Shown one piece after another: positions 31,154 to 41,293 of a DNA stretch of 64,000 nucleotides (its first letter is position 1; each line of letters begins with the position of its first letter). Made by a program: the position numbers and the translations under genes. The stretch comes from Melieria omissa. Lineage: Eukaryota > Arthropoda > Insecta > Diptera > Ulidiidae. The DNA lies in NCBI GenBank assembly GCA_963971225.1, contig OZ020270.1, positions 1,178,001 to 1,242,000 of the forward strand, read 5' to 3'. The notes beneath the pieces are model-generated. The model made no database searches, was not told where the DNA came from, and saw only the letters and a program-made list of their open reading frames with translations.

Positions 31154-31560
31154 TATTGACCAATAATTCGAATGTGTTTGGAACAGATGTTACCTGACTT
31201 AAACTTTTTGTTAAAACCGCTGAACTATGTTTTTATTTTTATAAACATCAAATTAAATATGTACCTAACGAATATAAAATAAAGCGAGTTACAAATTGCG
31301 AACATGAAATTATATACTTAAGTTATATAATATAATATATGTGCGCATTATTCGATAAAAATATAAAAATAACCAATGTAATAATAATGGATACTTAAGA
31401 CAGGTTTAGGTCACACTTATAATATGTGAAAGGGGACACAGCGTAACTTCGTTTTTAAAATCTCTCTTTCCTTCAAGCCAATTCGTTCAGTTCTGCGTTG
31501 TTGCATCATGTATTTCTCTGCATTGCATGTCAGTAAGTATTGTCTATGTAACGCTTAGTT

Positions 31561-31913
31561 TTAACTCTTCAATTCCCAGTGTCACCTGTAGGTGACAGAT
31601 GGTTAATATTTTTTTCCTACCACACAGGTTTTTATTTTTAAATTCTAACACTTGTATAGCAAAGTCAATTAGTAGTACTTGTTTATTAAATTTTCCTAGC
31701 AACACTGGCGAAACGTCATTTGGCAAATTTATTAATTTGTTTCACTCGTAGTTAAAGCAGTGCGAGTTTGTATGGTTTCTTTCAATACAAAAATTAGGGT
31801 AGTTTAAAAATTTTGTATGTATTTTTTTTGTCTTATCCAAACGTATCTAAGTTTTTTATATAAAAAGAAAATTTTCTTTTTCACCATTTTGGACATGGGA
31901 ATTGAAGGGTTAA
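31561..31913. mobile_element. piggyBac-like MITE
   Basis: TTAA duplications at 31561-31564 and 31910-31913 enclose inverted ends C(T/C)CTTCAATTCCCA. The 353-bp insert is absent from copy A, where GCTTAGTTTTACGTGGCC is continuous near 29200-29217. It has no transposase. TTAA target and CCCTT-like ends suggest mobilisation by a piggyBac transposase. Confidence 0.9.
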
Positions 31914-32002
31914 GTGGCCTCCACTTATCGTACCTTCGTGTGTGTGTTTATTATAAACTTCGCGAACTTCGTAACTCCGCTGGCCGATCTCAGCATACGT
32001 AT

Positions 32003-32448
32003 TGTAACGATGAGACAGTCTGTCGCTGTGCAAAGCAACCCTGCCGCTACGTGCCGTGCTATAATCCAATCTGGCAACGACGCCCGCGATAGTAACTTTT
32101 AGTCCAATCTGGCAGCGACGGCCGCGATAATAACTTTTAGTCCAACCTGGCAATGATGGAAACTTTTAGTCCATTCCGTAATGTGCGGGAACGATCTGCG
32201 CGATGGCCTGAGAGGTATAAAAGGCAGCCGGATGCGGCGCAGCGAGTCAGTCTGGTTTTGACAAGTGAAGTTGCCAAACGGAGTAATTAAGCAAATACTT
32301 AAGTGTGCGAACAGTAAAGTGTACACTGTGAATAATAAAGTGACTGTTGGTTTTTAATTGGCTGCGTTCGAATAAACAAAGTTGTTTCATTTTCAAATTG
32401 CACAATCCAGTGATACGTAACAGCCCACTAGAACTAGTATTCGTAACA
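32003..32448 (+). repeat. G2 5' LTR
   Basis: 446 bp. Contains a TATA-like GGTATAAAAGGCAGCC at about 32212-32227, followed by GCGCAGCGAGTCAGTC, a likely transcription start region, and AATAAAGTGAC near 32332. It ends CTAGTATTCGTAACA. Confidence 0.93.
32212..32255 (+). promoter_or_regulatory. Probable LTR core promoter
   Basis: TATAAAAG (about 32216-32223) is followed about 25 bp downstream by GAGTCAGTCTGG, close to an insect initiator (TCAGT). The same arrangement is kept in all LTRs of this family in the window (39943, 5971, and inverted at 45764, 53258 and 58545). Activity is inferred. Confidence 0.6.
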
Positions 32449-32450
32449 TT

Positions 32451-32468
32451 TGGTGTCAGAAGTGGGAT
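32451..32468 (+). other. G2 primer-binding site
   Basis: TGGTGTCAGAAGTGGGAT begins two bases after the LTR end, the standard position for reverse transcription priming. The same sequence, inverted, precedes the LTR of G3 at 53010-53027. I do not assign the tRNA. Confidence 0.75.
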
Positions 32469-32521
32469 TGTGGAAAATTGAAAGTAAACAAATAAATAAA
32501 TAAAATTATAAAAGCACGGAC

Positions 32522-33916
32522 ATGGTTAAACTCGAGCTGCTGAAGGTAGACCAGCTGAAGAAGGAGCTGGCTGCCTGGAATTTGCCGACTGCTCGCGGAA
32601 AGGTGGAGTTGCAGTTGCGCTTGCGAGAAGCATCTGAGGAACGAGGCGTCGATTGGACTGTGCACGAGTTCGGAGCGCAAGAACAAGAGGCGTCGGCCAA
32701 AGTGGAGGAATCGCCTGCGGGTGCGGCGTCGATGCAAAGTACGGCTGCAGCGGCTGCGCCACCAGAAGCAATGGACATGAGCCAGCTTATGGTTGCAATG
32801 AGAGGCATGTTCGAGACTACAAATCGAGAAATGGCAGCGAAAATGGAAACGGCGACCTAGCGCTTGGGGGAGAAAGTGGAGGAAATCTCAGACAAGATTA
32901 ATGGGAAAGTCGAGCACCTGGAGACGCGGGTAGAGCACTTGGATAAACGAGTCGACGACCTGGATGATTCCCTGAACAAACGAGTTGGCGACCTGGATGA
33001 TTCCCTGAACAAACGTGTTGACGATCTTGATGATTCCCTGAACAACCGAGTTGATAGTCTGGAAGATTCGATGAACAGGAAGATGGACGAGCGGCTTAGG
33101 GAGGTACACCCGCGAGAATGGTTGCCGCCGGTTCCGGAAAATGTTGCCATCCGAGCAGAAGTGCCTACTTATGATGGGACTACGCCGTTCGATACCTTCA
33201 AGCTACAATTCGACCTGGCTGCTCTGGAAAATCAGTGGACCGATATCAGGAAGGGTCGGAGATTGGCGCTGGCTCTTAAAGGTGCTGCGGCCGAGGTAAT
33301 AAAATCAGTTCCAGAATGTTTACGAAGTGAGTACGAGACCGTCATAAGGGCGCTGGCAGCCAAATACAGCGACGAGCACAACAGAACGCTGTACTACTGT
33401 GAGCTGAAGAACCGCAGGCAAAGATCCAACGAGGCGCTGCAGACAGATGCAGCAGACATTGAGCGGCTCGTGCAGCTGTGCTACCCGTCCTTCGGCGCTG
33501 ATGATCTCGAAAGGATGAAGATAGAGGCGTTTATTGAAGGTCTTCATGACCCACAGACACGTCGCAGTGCGTTGATGATGGGAAAGCCGACATTTAGGGA
33601 GACGGTGACCAGCGCGATGACATATGAGGAGCACTCGGATTGGGAGCACTCGGTATGCACCTGCAAGGATACGCCAGATCCAGCCGGACAAGACATTACG
33701 ATCCAGGCCATAAGCTCTGAGTCACCGGATAGGCCACGGGTGGTCTCCTCTAAAGTTGTTTGCTGGGTATGTGGCAAGCAGGGCCACATATCACGAGACT
33801 GCCGCCAACTGACTGAAAGAGGCGTTCCCGTTCTCGATCGCAATCGCCTGAAGCGAGGAGTACTGACAATCCAGGCTCAGCCAACAAGCGTAGGGCTAAG
33901 GACGAGGAGCCGTTAA
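32522..33916 (+). pseudogene. G2 gag, interrupted by one stop codon
   Basis: From ATG 32522 the first 35 residues form a SAP-like helix-extended-helix (LLKVDQLKKELAAWNLPTAR, LQLRLREA). After an Ala- and Glu-rich linker a TAG at 32858-32860 interrupts the frame, which then continues unchanged. Next is a coiled coil with four 11-residue units of the form KRVDDLDDSLN (about 32944-33075). The gag core (PTYDGTTPFDTFKLQFDLAA, about 33165-33225) and the knuckle CWVCGKQGHISRDC (about 33762-33803) follow. The role is capsid and RNA packaging. G3 has sense sequence at the stop position, so the stop is a lesion of this copy. Confidence 0.88.
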
Positions 33917-34010
33917 ACTGAAACGGGTCAGCCCAAAGGGGCGTGAGCTGATCCCCACAATCTGCCTCCCCACCATCCCTGTCTCACAGCTGAAACGACA
34001 GCCCAGCAGC

Positions 34011-34520
34011 TTGACAATTGAAGGAAGGATAGATGGAAAGTTGTTCGTGTTGACACTGGATACTGGAGCGTCATATTCGATCATAAAAAGGAAGCTGCTG
34101 AAGAACTGGGAACCGCTGCATGGCATACAGCTGCGGACTGCGACTGGCGAGCGCGCGCCGGTAAGAGGGAAAGTTACGAAAACGATTGCTATCGGCACTA
34201 GCAGCCTGGAACAAGAGTTCATCGTCGCGGATATAATGGACGACGTGATTATCGGGGTGGATTTCATGATTAGGCACGGTTTTACGCTGGACCTGAAGGA
34301 AAATGTGCTGAGATATGCCAACGCTGAATTCCCGCTGCACACCGGCTATGAGCGAAGCGTGGCGGTAAGGAAGGTTGTATCGTGTCATCACAGGAGGATA
34401 CCAGCGAATTCTGAGGCGATTGTGTGGGCAAAGGTGGACGAGGACAATGGGACGAGTCGGCTGTGGGTAGTAGAAGCACCGAAACAAGGACACGACAACA
34501 TCATCATCGGACGTACATTA
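34011..34520 (+). pseudogene. G2 protease, cut by a piggyBac insertion
   Basis: In a frame different from gag, LTIEGRIDGKLFVLTLDTGA (about 34009-34068) contains the retropepsin DTGAS, and IIGVDFMIRHGFTLDL (about 34249-34296) the second conserved flank. The frame is cut at 34521 by the piggyBac element; on the other side (36564) it continues in register with VEPKNGRIPVRILNP. The protease would process Gag and Pol. Upstream of 34011 the frame is open to about 33900. Confidence 0.85.
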
Positions 34521-34521
34521 G

Positions 34522-36559
34522 CCCATTAATGCCCACAGTTACATATACGTAACGGCAGCAACGATATTTTAAAATGTTATTTACAGGTTGCATGTACATG
34601 CCTATTCATGTTTATACCCCATATGACATTGAAAATAGTTTAACGAATGCTGTAAAATTCAAATTAAGTCAGAAACTCTTTTGATTTCTTTGTGAGCACA
34701 AGTTTTGTAATGAGGTAAATTTGAAATTAGTAAAAATAGCGATATGGCGACACGCAAACGTTAAAAAAGATTTATAAGAATTTAGTGAAAGTATTTTGTG
34801 AAAAACTTTTTATGAAAAGTGATTCTTAAATATCTACAGTTTTATTAAAAAATGCTAAAATAAACGTTTAAGGCCCGTGGGCTTTTCTGAGCAGCATGCA
34901 ATTGCACTGTTACGTATATGTAACTGTGGGCCATTCTCAGTACTTTTGTCTTTCTTGTCTAAGTTACACATACGTAACAGTGGGCTATTCTCAGTACTTT
35001 TTTAACGTAAGTACAAATGTAAACGTAAGATTTTCGTATGCTTAGATACGGATATTTGAAACTGGATGAGGCCACTATATATTTGCAAGAGCTCGCAAGC
35101 GATGAGAAAGCAGATAATACAGTGGAAAAGTTGACAATTGAGCCGCCTAGTGCCTATATTTTGGAATCTGAAGTGGATTCTGAGGAAGAAGATGGCGGTG
35201 GAGTGCCAAACAATTTGAGAGAGAACACGATTAATGCAACCATGTGAGGTTATTGTGCGGCAATTGAAAACAAATGAGGTTGAAACAGCAAGCTCTTCAA
35301 GACGTGATAAATAATTCCTACGCAAACTTACATACAGATCTTATAGAGTCACCAAGTACTACACAATGGAGGAGCCATTTCACTGCCTATGTTTCAGAAG
35401 AAGAGCCATTGGAGCCTAGTCACGAACTTTTTTCGGCTACAATAGCAATATGTACACCAACTGTCAACATTCTTATTAAAAAACAAAAATCGTTAAAGGC
35501 TGCTCAACGTACAAAAACTAGTCATGCTCAACATGCCACAACTTCTAGTGCTTGTATTACATTTGATCACCAAAATTCTGCATCAAGTATGTCCACAGTA
35601 GAAAAACCATTGGCAAAATGTATGAATGGAAAGTGTACCAAAGTAAAACGTACCTACAAACCTTGTAAACCTGTTATTTAGTGGTTGGAAGATGATGACA
35701 TTAGGTGTCCGGAAATATTTCCGGAGCCGAACTATTCTGATTGTGGTAATTTACATCCTCATCAGCTGTTGAGAAATTCTTCGACGACGAACTGATCCAG
35801 TTGTTGTGCGAATAGCTATGCTGTGTGGTGAGGTCAAACAAACCCAAACATAACTGTTGAAGAGATGCGAGTTTTTATTGGCGCTCGTGGAAAGAAGTGG
35901 TGGTTTTGCATTTTTTCATGGCTCAATGACGTGTTAATGCAAAATGCGTGGATCTTGCATCGCAAAGGAGGAAGCAGTATGACGCAACTTGATTTCCGTA
36001 GAGCCATTGCCGGACGCTATTTCACAACTCTTGGCACAATAAGACCACTCCAGAGCTTTTGTCGAACAACTGCGGCTGAGGCCGACTTCTCAAGCCGCTA
36101 TGACTGCATTGGGCATTTTATTGTAGAACCAATAGATAAAAAGAGGTGCCGCTGCGCTGGAATGAACTGAAAATCGCATCCCACTTCTTTGTGCAAATAG
36201 TGTAATGTTGGTTTGTGCATCAAATGCTCCGAAAAGTACCATTATGCTACAAATCCATAATTTATTGTATCAACCGCATATGTATTTCATTCACCTTTAC
36301 CTTCACAGTTCAATTTATACAAAGTTTTCATGTATTTTTAAGTACTAAGCTGTAAAATTGTCATTCAAACTAAAAAAATTTGTTCCACCAAAAAGTACTG
36401 GAAATAGCCCACTGTTACATATATGTAACGGCTTCCAGAGACCAATCCATACAAGGTACCAACAATTTTTTTTCTTATTTACGTTCCTGTGCATCATAAA
36501 GCATACGTCTCTAAATTTCAGGCCCCTAGCACTGCTAGATCGCTGTGGGCATTAATGGG
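34522..36559 (+). mobile_element. Decayed piggyBac transposon
   Basis: 17-bp ends CCCATTAATGCCCACAG and its inverse enclose 2038 bp, flanked by TTAG (34518-34521 and 36560-36563), a variant of the usual TTAA. Additional copies of a GTTACATATACGTAAC-like palindrome lie near both ends (34538, 34907, 34962, 36412). Fragments of a piggyBac transposase are present on the plus strand. Ignoring the element and one TTAG keeps the G2 pol frame open. Confidence 0.88.
35038..36170 (+). pseudogene. piggyBac transposase fragments
   Basis: Three separate open pieces occur. 35038-35247 is acidic (SEVDSEEEDGGGV), as is common for the N-terminus. 35274-35681 begins with an unstructured region. 35865-36170 is diagnostic: RGKKWWFCIFSWLNDVLMQN, AWILHRKGGSSMTQLDFRRA, then a C-terminal Cys/Arg cluster KKRCRC. 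The KKWW...NAWIL...FRR pattern is the C-terminal part of piggyBac transposases. The catalytic aspartate region between is deleted, so this is a relic. Confidence 0.8.
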
Positions 36560-36563
36560 TTAG

Positions 36564-36741
36564 TGGAACCTAAAAATGGCAGAATACCAGTCAGAATACT
36601 GAACCCCCTGAATGCACCCAGATATGTCGGGAAAGATGAGGTAATTGGCGAGTGTAAGGAAGTGGCGAAGTGTAACATCGACACCGGAAGTTCAAAACCG
36701 ATTCGCCAACCGCCAAGACGAGTTCCTCTGGCCAAGAGGAA
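36564..36741 (+). pseudogene. G2 pol between protease and RT
   Basis: Continuation of the protease frame: VEPKNGRIPVRILNPLNAPR, then GKDEVIGECKEVAKCNID and PRRVPLAKR, ending at the SINE insertion. This is the usual spacer between protease and RT in this family. It continues at 37085 in register. Confidence 0.8.
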
Positions 36742-37073
36742 TTTTATTTTTTCAAATTGATTGGCACGACAGCCCGCTTACGCGAGACTAAGGCCTAGCT
36801 TCCCGCAACCACCCGTGTTGTGCGTGTGAATTTTGTACGCGGGTGGAAGGGACCTACAGTTTTATGCCGGTTCCGAACGGCAGGTTGGGAGCTTTTTCAT
36901 AGGCAATTTTTACTCTCAGAGGTTTGCCATTTCCAGCTGAGAGGACAGCCACCGAAAGAGAAAACGAGTTTCCCGTTATTTTTTTTAGGTGTTACTACAT
37001 GCAGTATTCGATCTTGCGTCGCTCTGCATGCGACTCGCTGGACCACGCACTAACCAACTGAGCCACGGCGGCT
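36742..37073 (-). mobile_element. tRNA-derived SINE (copy S1) in G2 pol
   Basis: 332 bp on the minus strand, flanked by the 11-bp duplication GCCAAGAGGAA (36731-36741 and 37074-37084). On the minus strand it starts with CCGCCGTGGCTCAGTTGGTT, containing a polymerase III A box (TGGCTCAGTTGG), then a B box-like GATCGAATAC, a family body, and an A/T tail at 36742-36755. It keeps the pol frame in register when ignored. Confidence 0.92.
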
Positions 37074-37084
37074 GCCAAGAGGAA

Positions 37085-37935
37085 GGAGGTCACAAATTTG
37101 ATCGAGAACATGCGGAAAGACAAGGTCATAGAGCCTTCGTCAGGTCCTTGGTGCTCGCCGGTCGTGCTAGTCAAGAAAAAAGATGGCAGTACCCGGTTTT
37201 GTGTAGACTATCGGAAGCTCAATGATGTGACCAAGAAGGACAGTTATCCACTACCTCGGATCGATGACACCCTGGACACACTGTCAGGCACGCAGTGGTT
37301 CTCCACACTCGACTTACGCAGCGGCTATTGGCAGGTGGAGCTTGCAGACAAGGACAAGGAGAAAACGGCTTTTAGTGTTGGCGATGGTTTGTGGCAGTTC
37401 ACCGTCATGCCGTTTGGACTCTGCAACGTACCAGCAACATTCGAGCGGCTAATGGAACGCGTGCTAAAAGGGCTGCATTGGCGGACGTGTCTGGTGTACC
37501 TCGACGACATAATCGTGATGGGTAAAAACTTCGACGACCACCTGGGAAAGCCAAAGGAGGTATTCGAGCGGATACGAGATGCCGGGCTTAAACTCAACCC
37601 AAAGAAGTGTTCGCTGTTCCAAAAGGCGGTCAAGTATCTGGGTGATACGGTTTCCGCCCGCGGAGTACATACGGATGAAGGCAAAATCACGGCGGTGAAG
37701 GAGTGGCCCCGGCCACGCTATCTACACGAACTCCGCAGTTTCCTGGGCCTGTGCACATACTACCGCCGATTTGTTCCGGGATTCGCGAACATAGCCAGCA
37801 GCTTGCACAAACTGACGAAAAAGAGCCAAGCTTTCGAGTGGAACGAAGAGCAGGAGCAGGCTTTTGCACGTCTGAAGGGAACTGTGCACTGCTCCAATTC
37901 TGGCCTTCCCCGTGCCTGGGGAGATGTTTATGCTG
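37085..37935 (+). pseudogene. G2 reverse transcriptase
   Basis: All RT blocks are in one frame: IEPSSGPWCSPVVLVKKKDG, FCVDYRKLNDVTKKDSYPLP, FSTLDLRSGYWQVELADKDK (motif A), FTVMPFGLCNVPATFERLME (motif B) and CLVYLDDIIVMGKNF (motif C, about 37489-37530). The thumb LRSFLGLCTYYRRFVPGFAN follows. A 2-base deletion near 37882 (GGGAACTGTG against GGGAAAACTGTG in G1) shifts the frame, giving a false end at about 37958. Otherwise this is the best preserved RT of the family here. Confidence 0.9.
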
Positions 37936-38994
37936 GATACAGATGCAAGCGGGCGTAGTATTGGCGGGGTGCTATCACAGATAATAGACGGCCAGGAACA
38001 AGTGATAGCGTACTACAGTAGGGTTCTATTGAAACCAGAACGCAACTACTGTGTGACACGCAGAGAACTGCTGGCGGTATTGGACTGCGCAAAACACTTC
38101 GACAAATATCTGTATGGACAAAGGTTTCGCCTGCGCACAGATCATGCGGCATTGAGATGGCTCCTGAACTTTAAAGATCCTGAAGAGCAATTGGCGCGGT
38201 GGATCGAGCGACTGCAGAGCTACGACTACACGATAGAGCATCGCAAGGGCAGTAGTCATGGAAATGCCGATGCCTTGTCACGCCGTCAGTGCAAAATCGA
38301 ATGCAGGCAGTGTTCGCGAGCCGAAAGCAAAGAACAAATAGTGGACGTCCGGTTGGTAAGCGTTATGCCAGAGGAAGAGTGGTCTGCGGAGAGGCTACAA
38401 AAGGACCAGCGTGAGGATGCGGATCTTGCAAAAATCGTCGAAGGCAAGGAGCAAGGCGCACGTCCAGACTGGCAGGAGATGGCTGATGAAAGCCCGATCG
38501 CTAAGGCTTACTGGGCACAGTGGAAAAGTTTGCGGCTGAAAGAAGTATGCCTGTACCGCGAGTGGGAGAGCGCGGATGGTCGGACCAGTAACTCCCTAAT
38601 GGTAGTGCCGAAATGCAGAATCAACGAGGTCATCGAGGCATACCCTAACGACTCCAGTGGAGGGCACCTAGGCATCACCAAAACCGTCGCCAAAATAAAA
38701 AGACGATTCTACTGGGTAGGATGTCAGGAGTCTGTAGCCGAGTGGATTAAGAGCTGCGACCGATGTTCAGCCGCGAAAGGGCCGACAAGAAAATCTCGGG
38801 GCCGCATGCAGCAGTACAACGTGGGAGCGCCCTTCAAGCGGATTGCTATGGACGTCGCCGGCCCATTCCCAACTAGCAGTGAAGGCAACAAATATGTGCT
38901 GGTTGTAATGGATTACTTCAGCAAATGGCCCGAAGTGTACCCTATTCCTAACCAGGAGGCCACTACGAGCTCGGAAAGCTCGGAAAGCTGGTAA
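37900..38994 (+). pseudogene. G2 RNase H and integrase N-terminal half
   Basis: After the 2-base deletion the frame from about 37900 gives RNase H (MLDTDASGRSIGGVLSQIID, RRELLAVLDCAKHF, RTDHAALRWLLNF). It then gives the integrase zinc module (GGHLGITKTVAKIKRRFYWV, CDRCSAAKG) and core start RIAMDVAGPFPTSSEGNKYV with the first aspartate. A small insertion or substitution near 38970 (GAGCTCGGAAAGCTCGG) shifts the frame to a stop at 38992. Confidence 0.88.
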
Positions 38995-39718
38995 ACAACT
39001 GGGTAGCTCGGTTCGGATTTCCGTTGGAAGTGCACTCAGATCAAGGCCGGAATTTCGAGTCTGCGGTATTCAAGGAAGTGTGTGAGCTACTGGGGATAAA
39101 GAAAACTCGTACCACGCCGTTGCACCCACAGTCCGACATATGGTGGAACGCTTTAACCGGACACTGGAGGAATACCTGCGGAAAGTGGTAGGCAGGAATC
39201 AAAAGGATTGGGTCACGCATATCCCCCTGTTCCTGATGGCGTATAGGTCAGCCCCGCACGACACGACATCACTCACTCCAGCCCGAGCAGTGTTCGGCAC
39301 AGAGTTGCGGTTACCCGCTGACTTGAAGTTCGGGGTAGTCAGCACGACGGGAGGCGCTAAGACGGACTACGTGGCCAATAAGCGGGCGGAACTGGAGGAA
39401 ATTCACCAGTTTATAAGGGGCCGCACCAAACTGGTCAGCGATAAGGCGAAAGCCAGATACGATCTACGGGCCAACTCAGTAGGGTTCCAAGAAGGCGATT
39501 TGGTAATGCTCTACAACCCGCAGCGGAGGAAAGGTTTGTCTCCGAAACTTCAAGCGTCATGGGAAGGACCGTACGAAGTCGTGACTAGGATTAACGAAGT
39601 GGTATACCGGATTCAACGTTGCAGCAATAGAGGCGCTAAGCTGAAGGTAGTCCATTTGGAGCGCCTGGCGCCTCATCACAGCGGAACCTCGGCACTTGTT
39701 CGGGACGAACAAGTCTAA
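38990..39718 (+). pseudogene. G2 integrase C-terminal half
   Basis: HSDQGRNFESAVFKEVCELL (second aspartate, about 39029-39090) and TTPLHPQSD lead to a one-base loss near 39137. MVERFNRTLEEYLRKVVGRN (third acidic residue in ERFNRTLEE, from 39140) continues in the next frame to the GDLVMLYNPQRRKGL block and a stop at 39716-39718, ten bases before the LTR. D, D and E are all present but in two frames. Confidence 0.88.
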
Positions 39719-39729
39719 GTGGTGGGCAG

Positions 39730-40174
39730 TGTAACGATGAGACAGTCTGTCGCTGTGCAAAGCAACCCTGCCGCTACGTGCCGTGCTATAATCCAATCTG
39801 GCAACGACGCCCGCGATAGTAACTTTTAGTCCAATCTGGCAGCGACGGCCGCGATAATAACTTTTAGTCAACCTGGCAATGATGGAAACTTTTAGTCCAT
39901 TCCGGAATGTGCGGGAACGATCTGCGCGATGGCCTGAGAGGTATAAAAGGCAGCCGGATGCGGCGCAGCGAGTCAGTCTGGTTTTGACAAGTGAAGTTGC
40001 CACACGGAGTAATTAAGCAAAACCTTAAGTGTACGAACAGTAAAGTGTAAACTGTGAATAATAAAGTGACTGTTGGTTTTGAATTGGCTGCGTTAGAATA
40101 ATTAAAGTTGTTTCATTTTCAAATTGCACAATCCAGTGATACGTAACAGCCCACTAGACGTAGTATTCGTAACA
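39730..40174 (+). repeat. G2 3' LTR
   Basis: 445 bp, preceded by the purine-rich AAGTGGTGGGCAG. It differs from the 5' LTR at roughly a dozen positions by eye. Confidence 0.93.
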
Positions 40175-40660
40175 GTATTCTTGCGGTTTTTCTCAAGCTT
40201 TTTCGAAGAAACCCAGCAACGTGCAGCATCGCAAGTCTAATAAACTATTTGATGTATTTGCATCTGTTACGCATTTTTTTATCGCCGAGGACGTCATGTG
40301 GTTCTCCAGCTATTCCAATTTCTTTAACTCTTGTGCTGTTCTTGATCGGCCACAAAAGGCTCTGGGTGAAAGTTCAAAGTTGGTATCAAAATAACTCAAT
40401 CGACTTACACGATATGCGTATCAAACGAAAGGTCTTCATACCTTTCTAATGATATACAACATTAGATATATAATATGTACGAATAAGAAGTTATAAGCAA
40501 ACAAATATTTTTTATATAAAATTAAAAAAAAAACGGATTTGTTCTTAAAAAAACCCTATTATTAAGATAAAATAAATTTGTTACCGTATTATAGCTTGTG
40601 GAATGAATAAAAAATTATTTGCAATTTTTGTATTTTTGCTTTGATATTTTTTTATTTAAA
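40175..40660. repeat. Repeat block R, copy B right part
   Basis: Continues block R after the G2 insertion (TCTTGCGGTTTTTCTCAAGC matches 29307 onward). It extends further than copy A, to about 40620. The stretch 40340-40620 matches the reverse complement of 60830-61130. No coding potential. Confidence 0.7.
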
Positions 40661-40663
40661 TTG

Positions 40664-41080
40664 AGTTAACCCTTTCGTGCACATAAGAGTTACAGCTATG
40701 GTACGGGGAAACTGTTTACAGTTCATAGGGTCATGAGCCGCGCTGAATCCGAATCCGAGGTCAGATTTTGGAAATTCAAGATGGCGGATCCAATATGGCG
40801 GACGGTAAAGTCAAAAATTCGAGATTTTGAAAAACAACAAATTTTTTCGTATTCTACGTAAAAATACAAATACAAACTGTTCTTGGTATTTTTTCGATAT
40901 CTCTCTCGGTTTTTGAGTAAAAAATTCATAAACTTTGAAAATATCGCAGCCCTTTTTGCCGTCTATTCCGTTCGTGCACATAGGCGTTGCAACCACATGA
41001 GTAAGAAACTGATGATGTTCTAACAGGTCTCGGGTCGTGCTGAATCCGAATCCGAGGAAGCATTTTTTGCAATATTGAAA
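40664..41080. repeat. Diverged direct repeats beginning after TTAA
   Basis: TTAACCCTTTCGTGCACATA at 40664 and CCGTTCGTGCACATAGGCGTT at about 40966 start two related segments that both contain GCGCTGAATCCGAATCCGAGG-like sequence (GTGCTGAATCC in the second). The repeat distance is about 292 bp. It may be a TTAA-type element, but no right terminus is seen. Confidence 0.45.
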
Positions 41081-41293
41081 TGGCAACTTATGAAATTATG
41101 GCTTAGGCGGGATTTTTTTATAAATATAACATTTGAATACAAAAATACTGTAAGCACTTTACTGATCCCGATGCCCTAGTTACTCCCGTGAGGCTTATTT
41201 TTTTGCAGCCCGGCCAAAGGCCGGTTTCACAAAAGATATTTGAATTCAGAAACACTTTTGGCCACAAAGCTGACGTTACGATTGTAAAAGTTA

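Larger units (their letters stand above)
32003..40174 (+). mobile_element. Ty3/gypsy element G2, nearly complete, with two insertions
   Basis: LTRs at 32003-32448 and 39730-40174 (TGTAACGATGAGACAG...TTCGTAACA) are flanked by GTAT (31999-32002 and 40175-40178). Copy A has the empty site near 29302-29306. Order inside: primer site, gag with SAP-like N-terminus, coiled coil and zinc knuckle, protease, RT, RNase H, integrase. A piggyBac element (34522-36559) and a SINE (36742-37073) interrupt pol. The two LTRs differ at roughly a dozen sites by eye, so the insertion is not very recent. Several stops and frameshifts are present. Confidence 0.95.
30069..40484 (+). repeat. Tandem duplication copy B (with later insertions)
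   Basis: Second copy of the unit described at 24480-30068. It lacks the LINE and solo LTR of copy A but has gained the piggyBac-like MITE (31561-31913) and the gypsy G2 element (32003-40174). It ends at TAATATGTACGAAT (40471-40484), the same sequence that ends copy A at 30055-30068. Confidence 0.85.
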
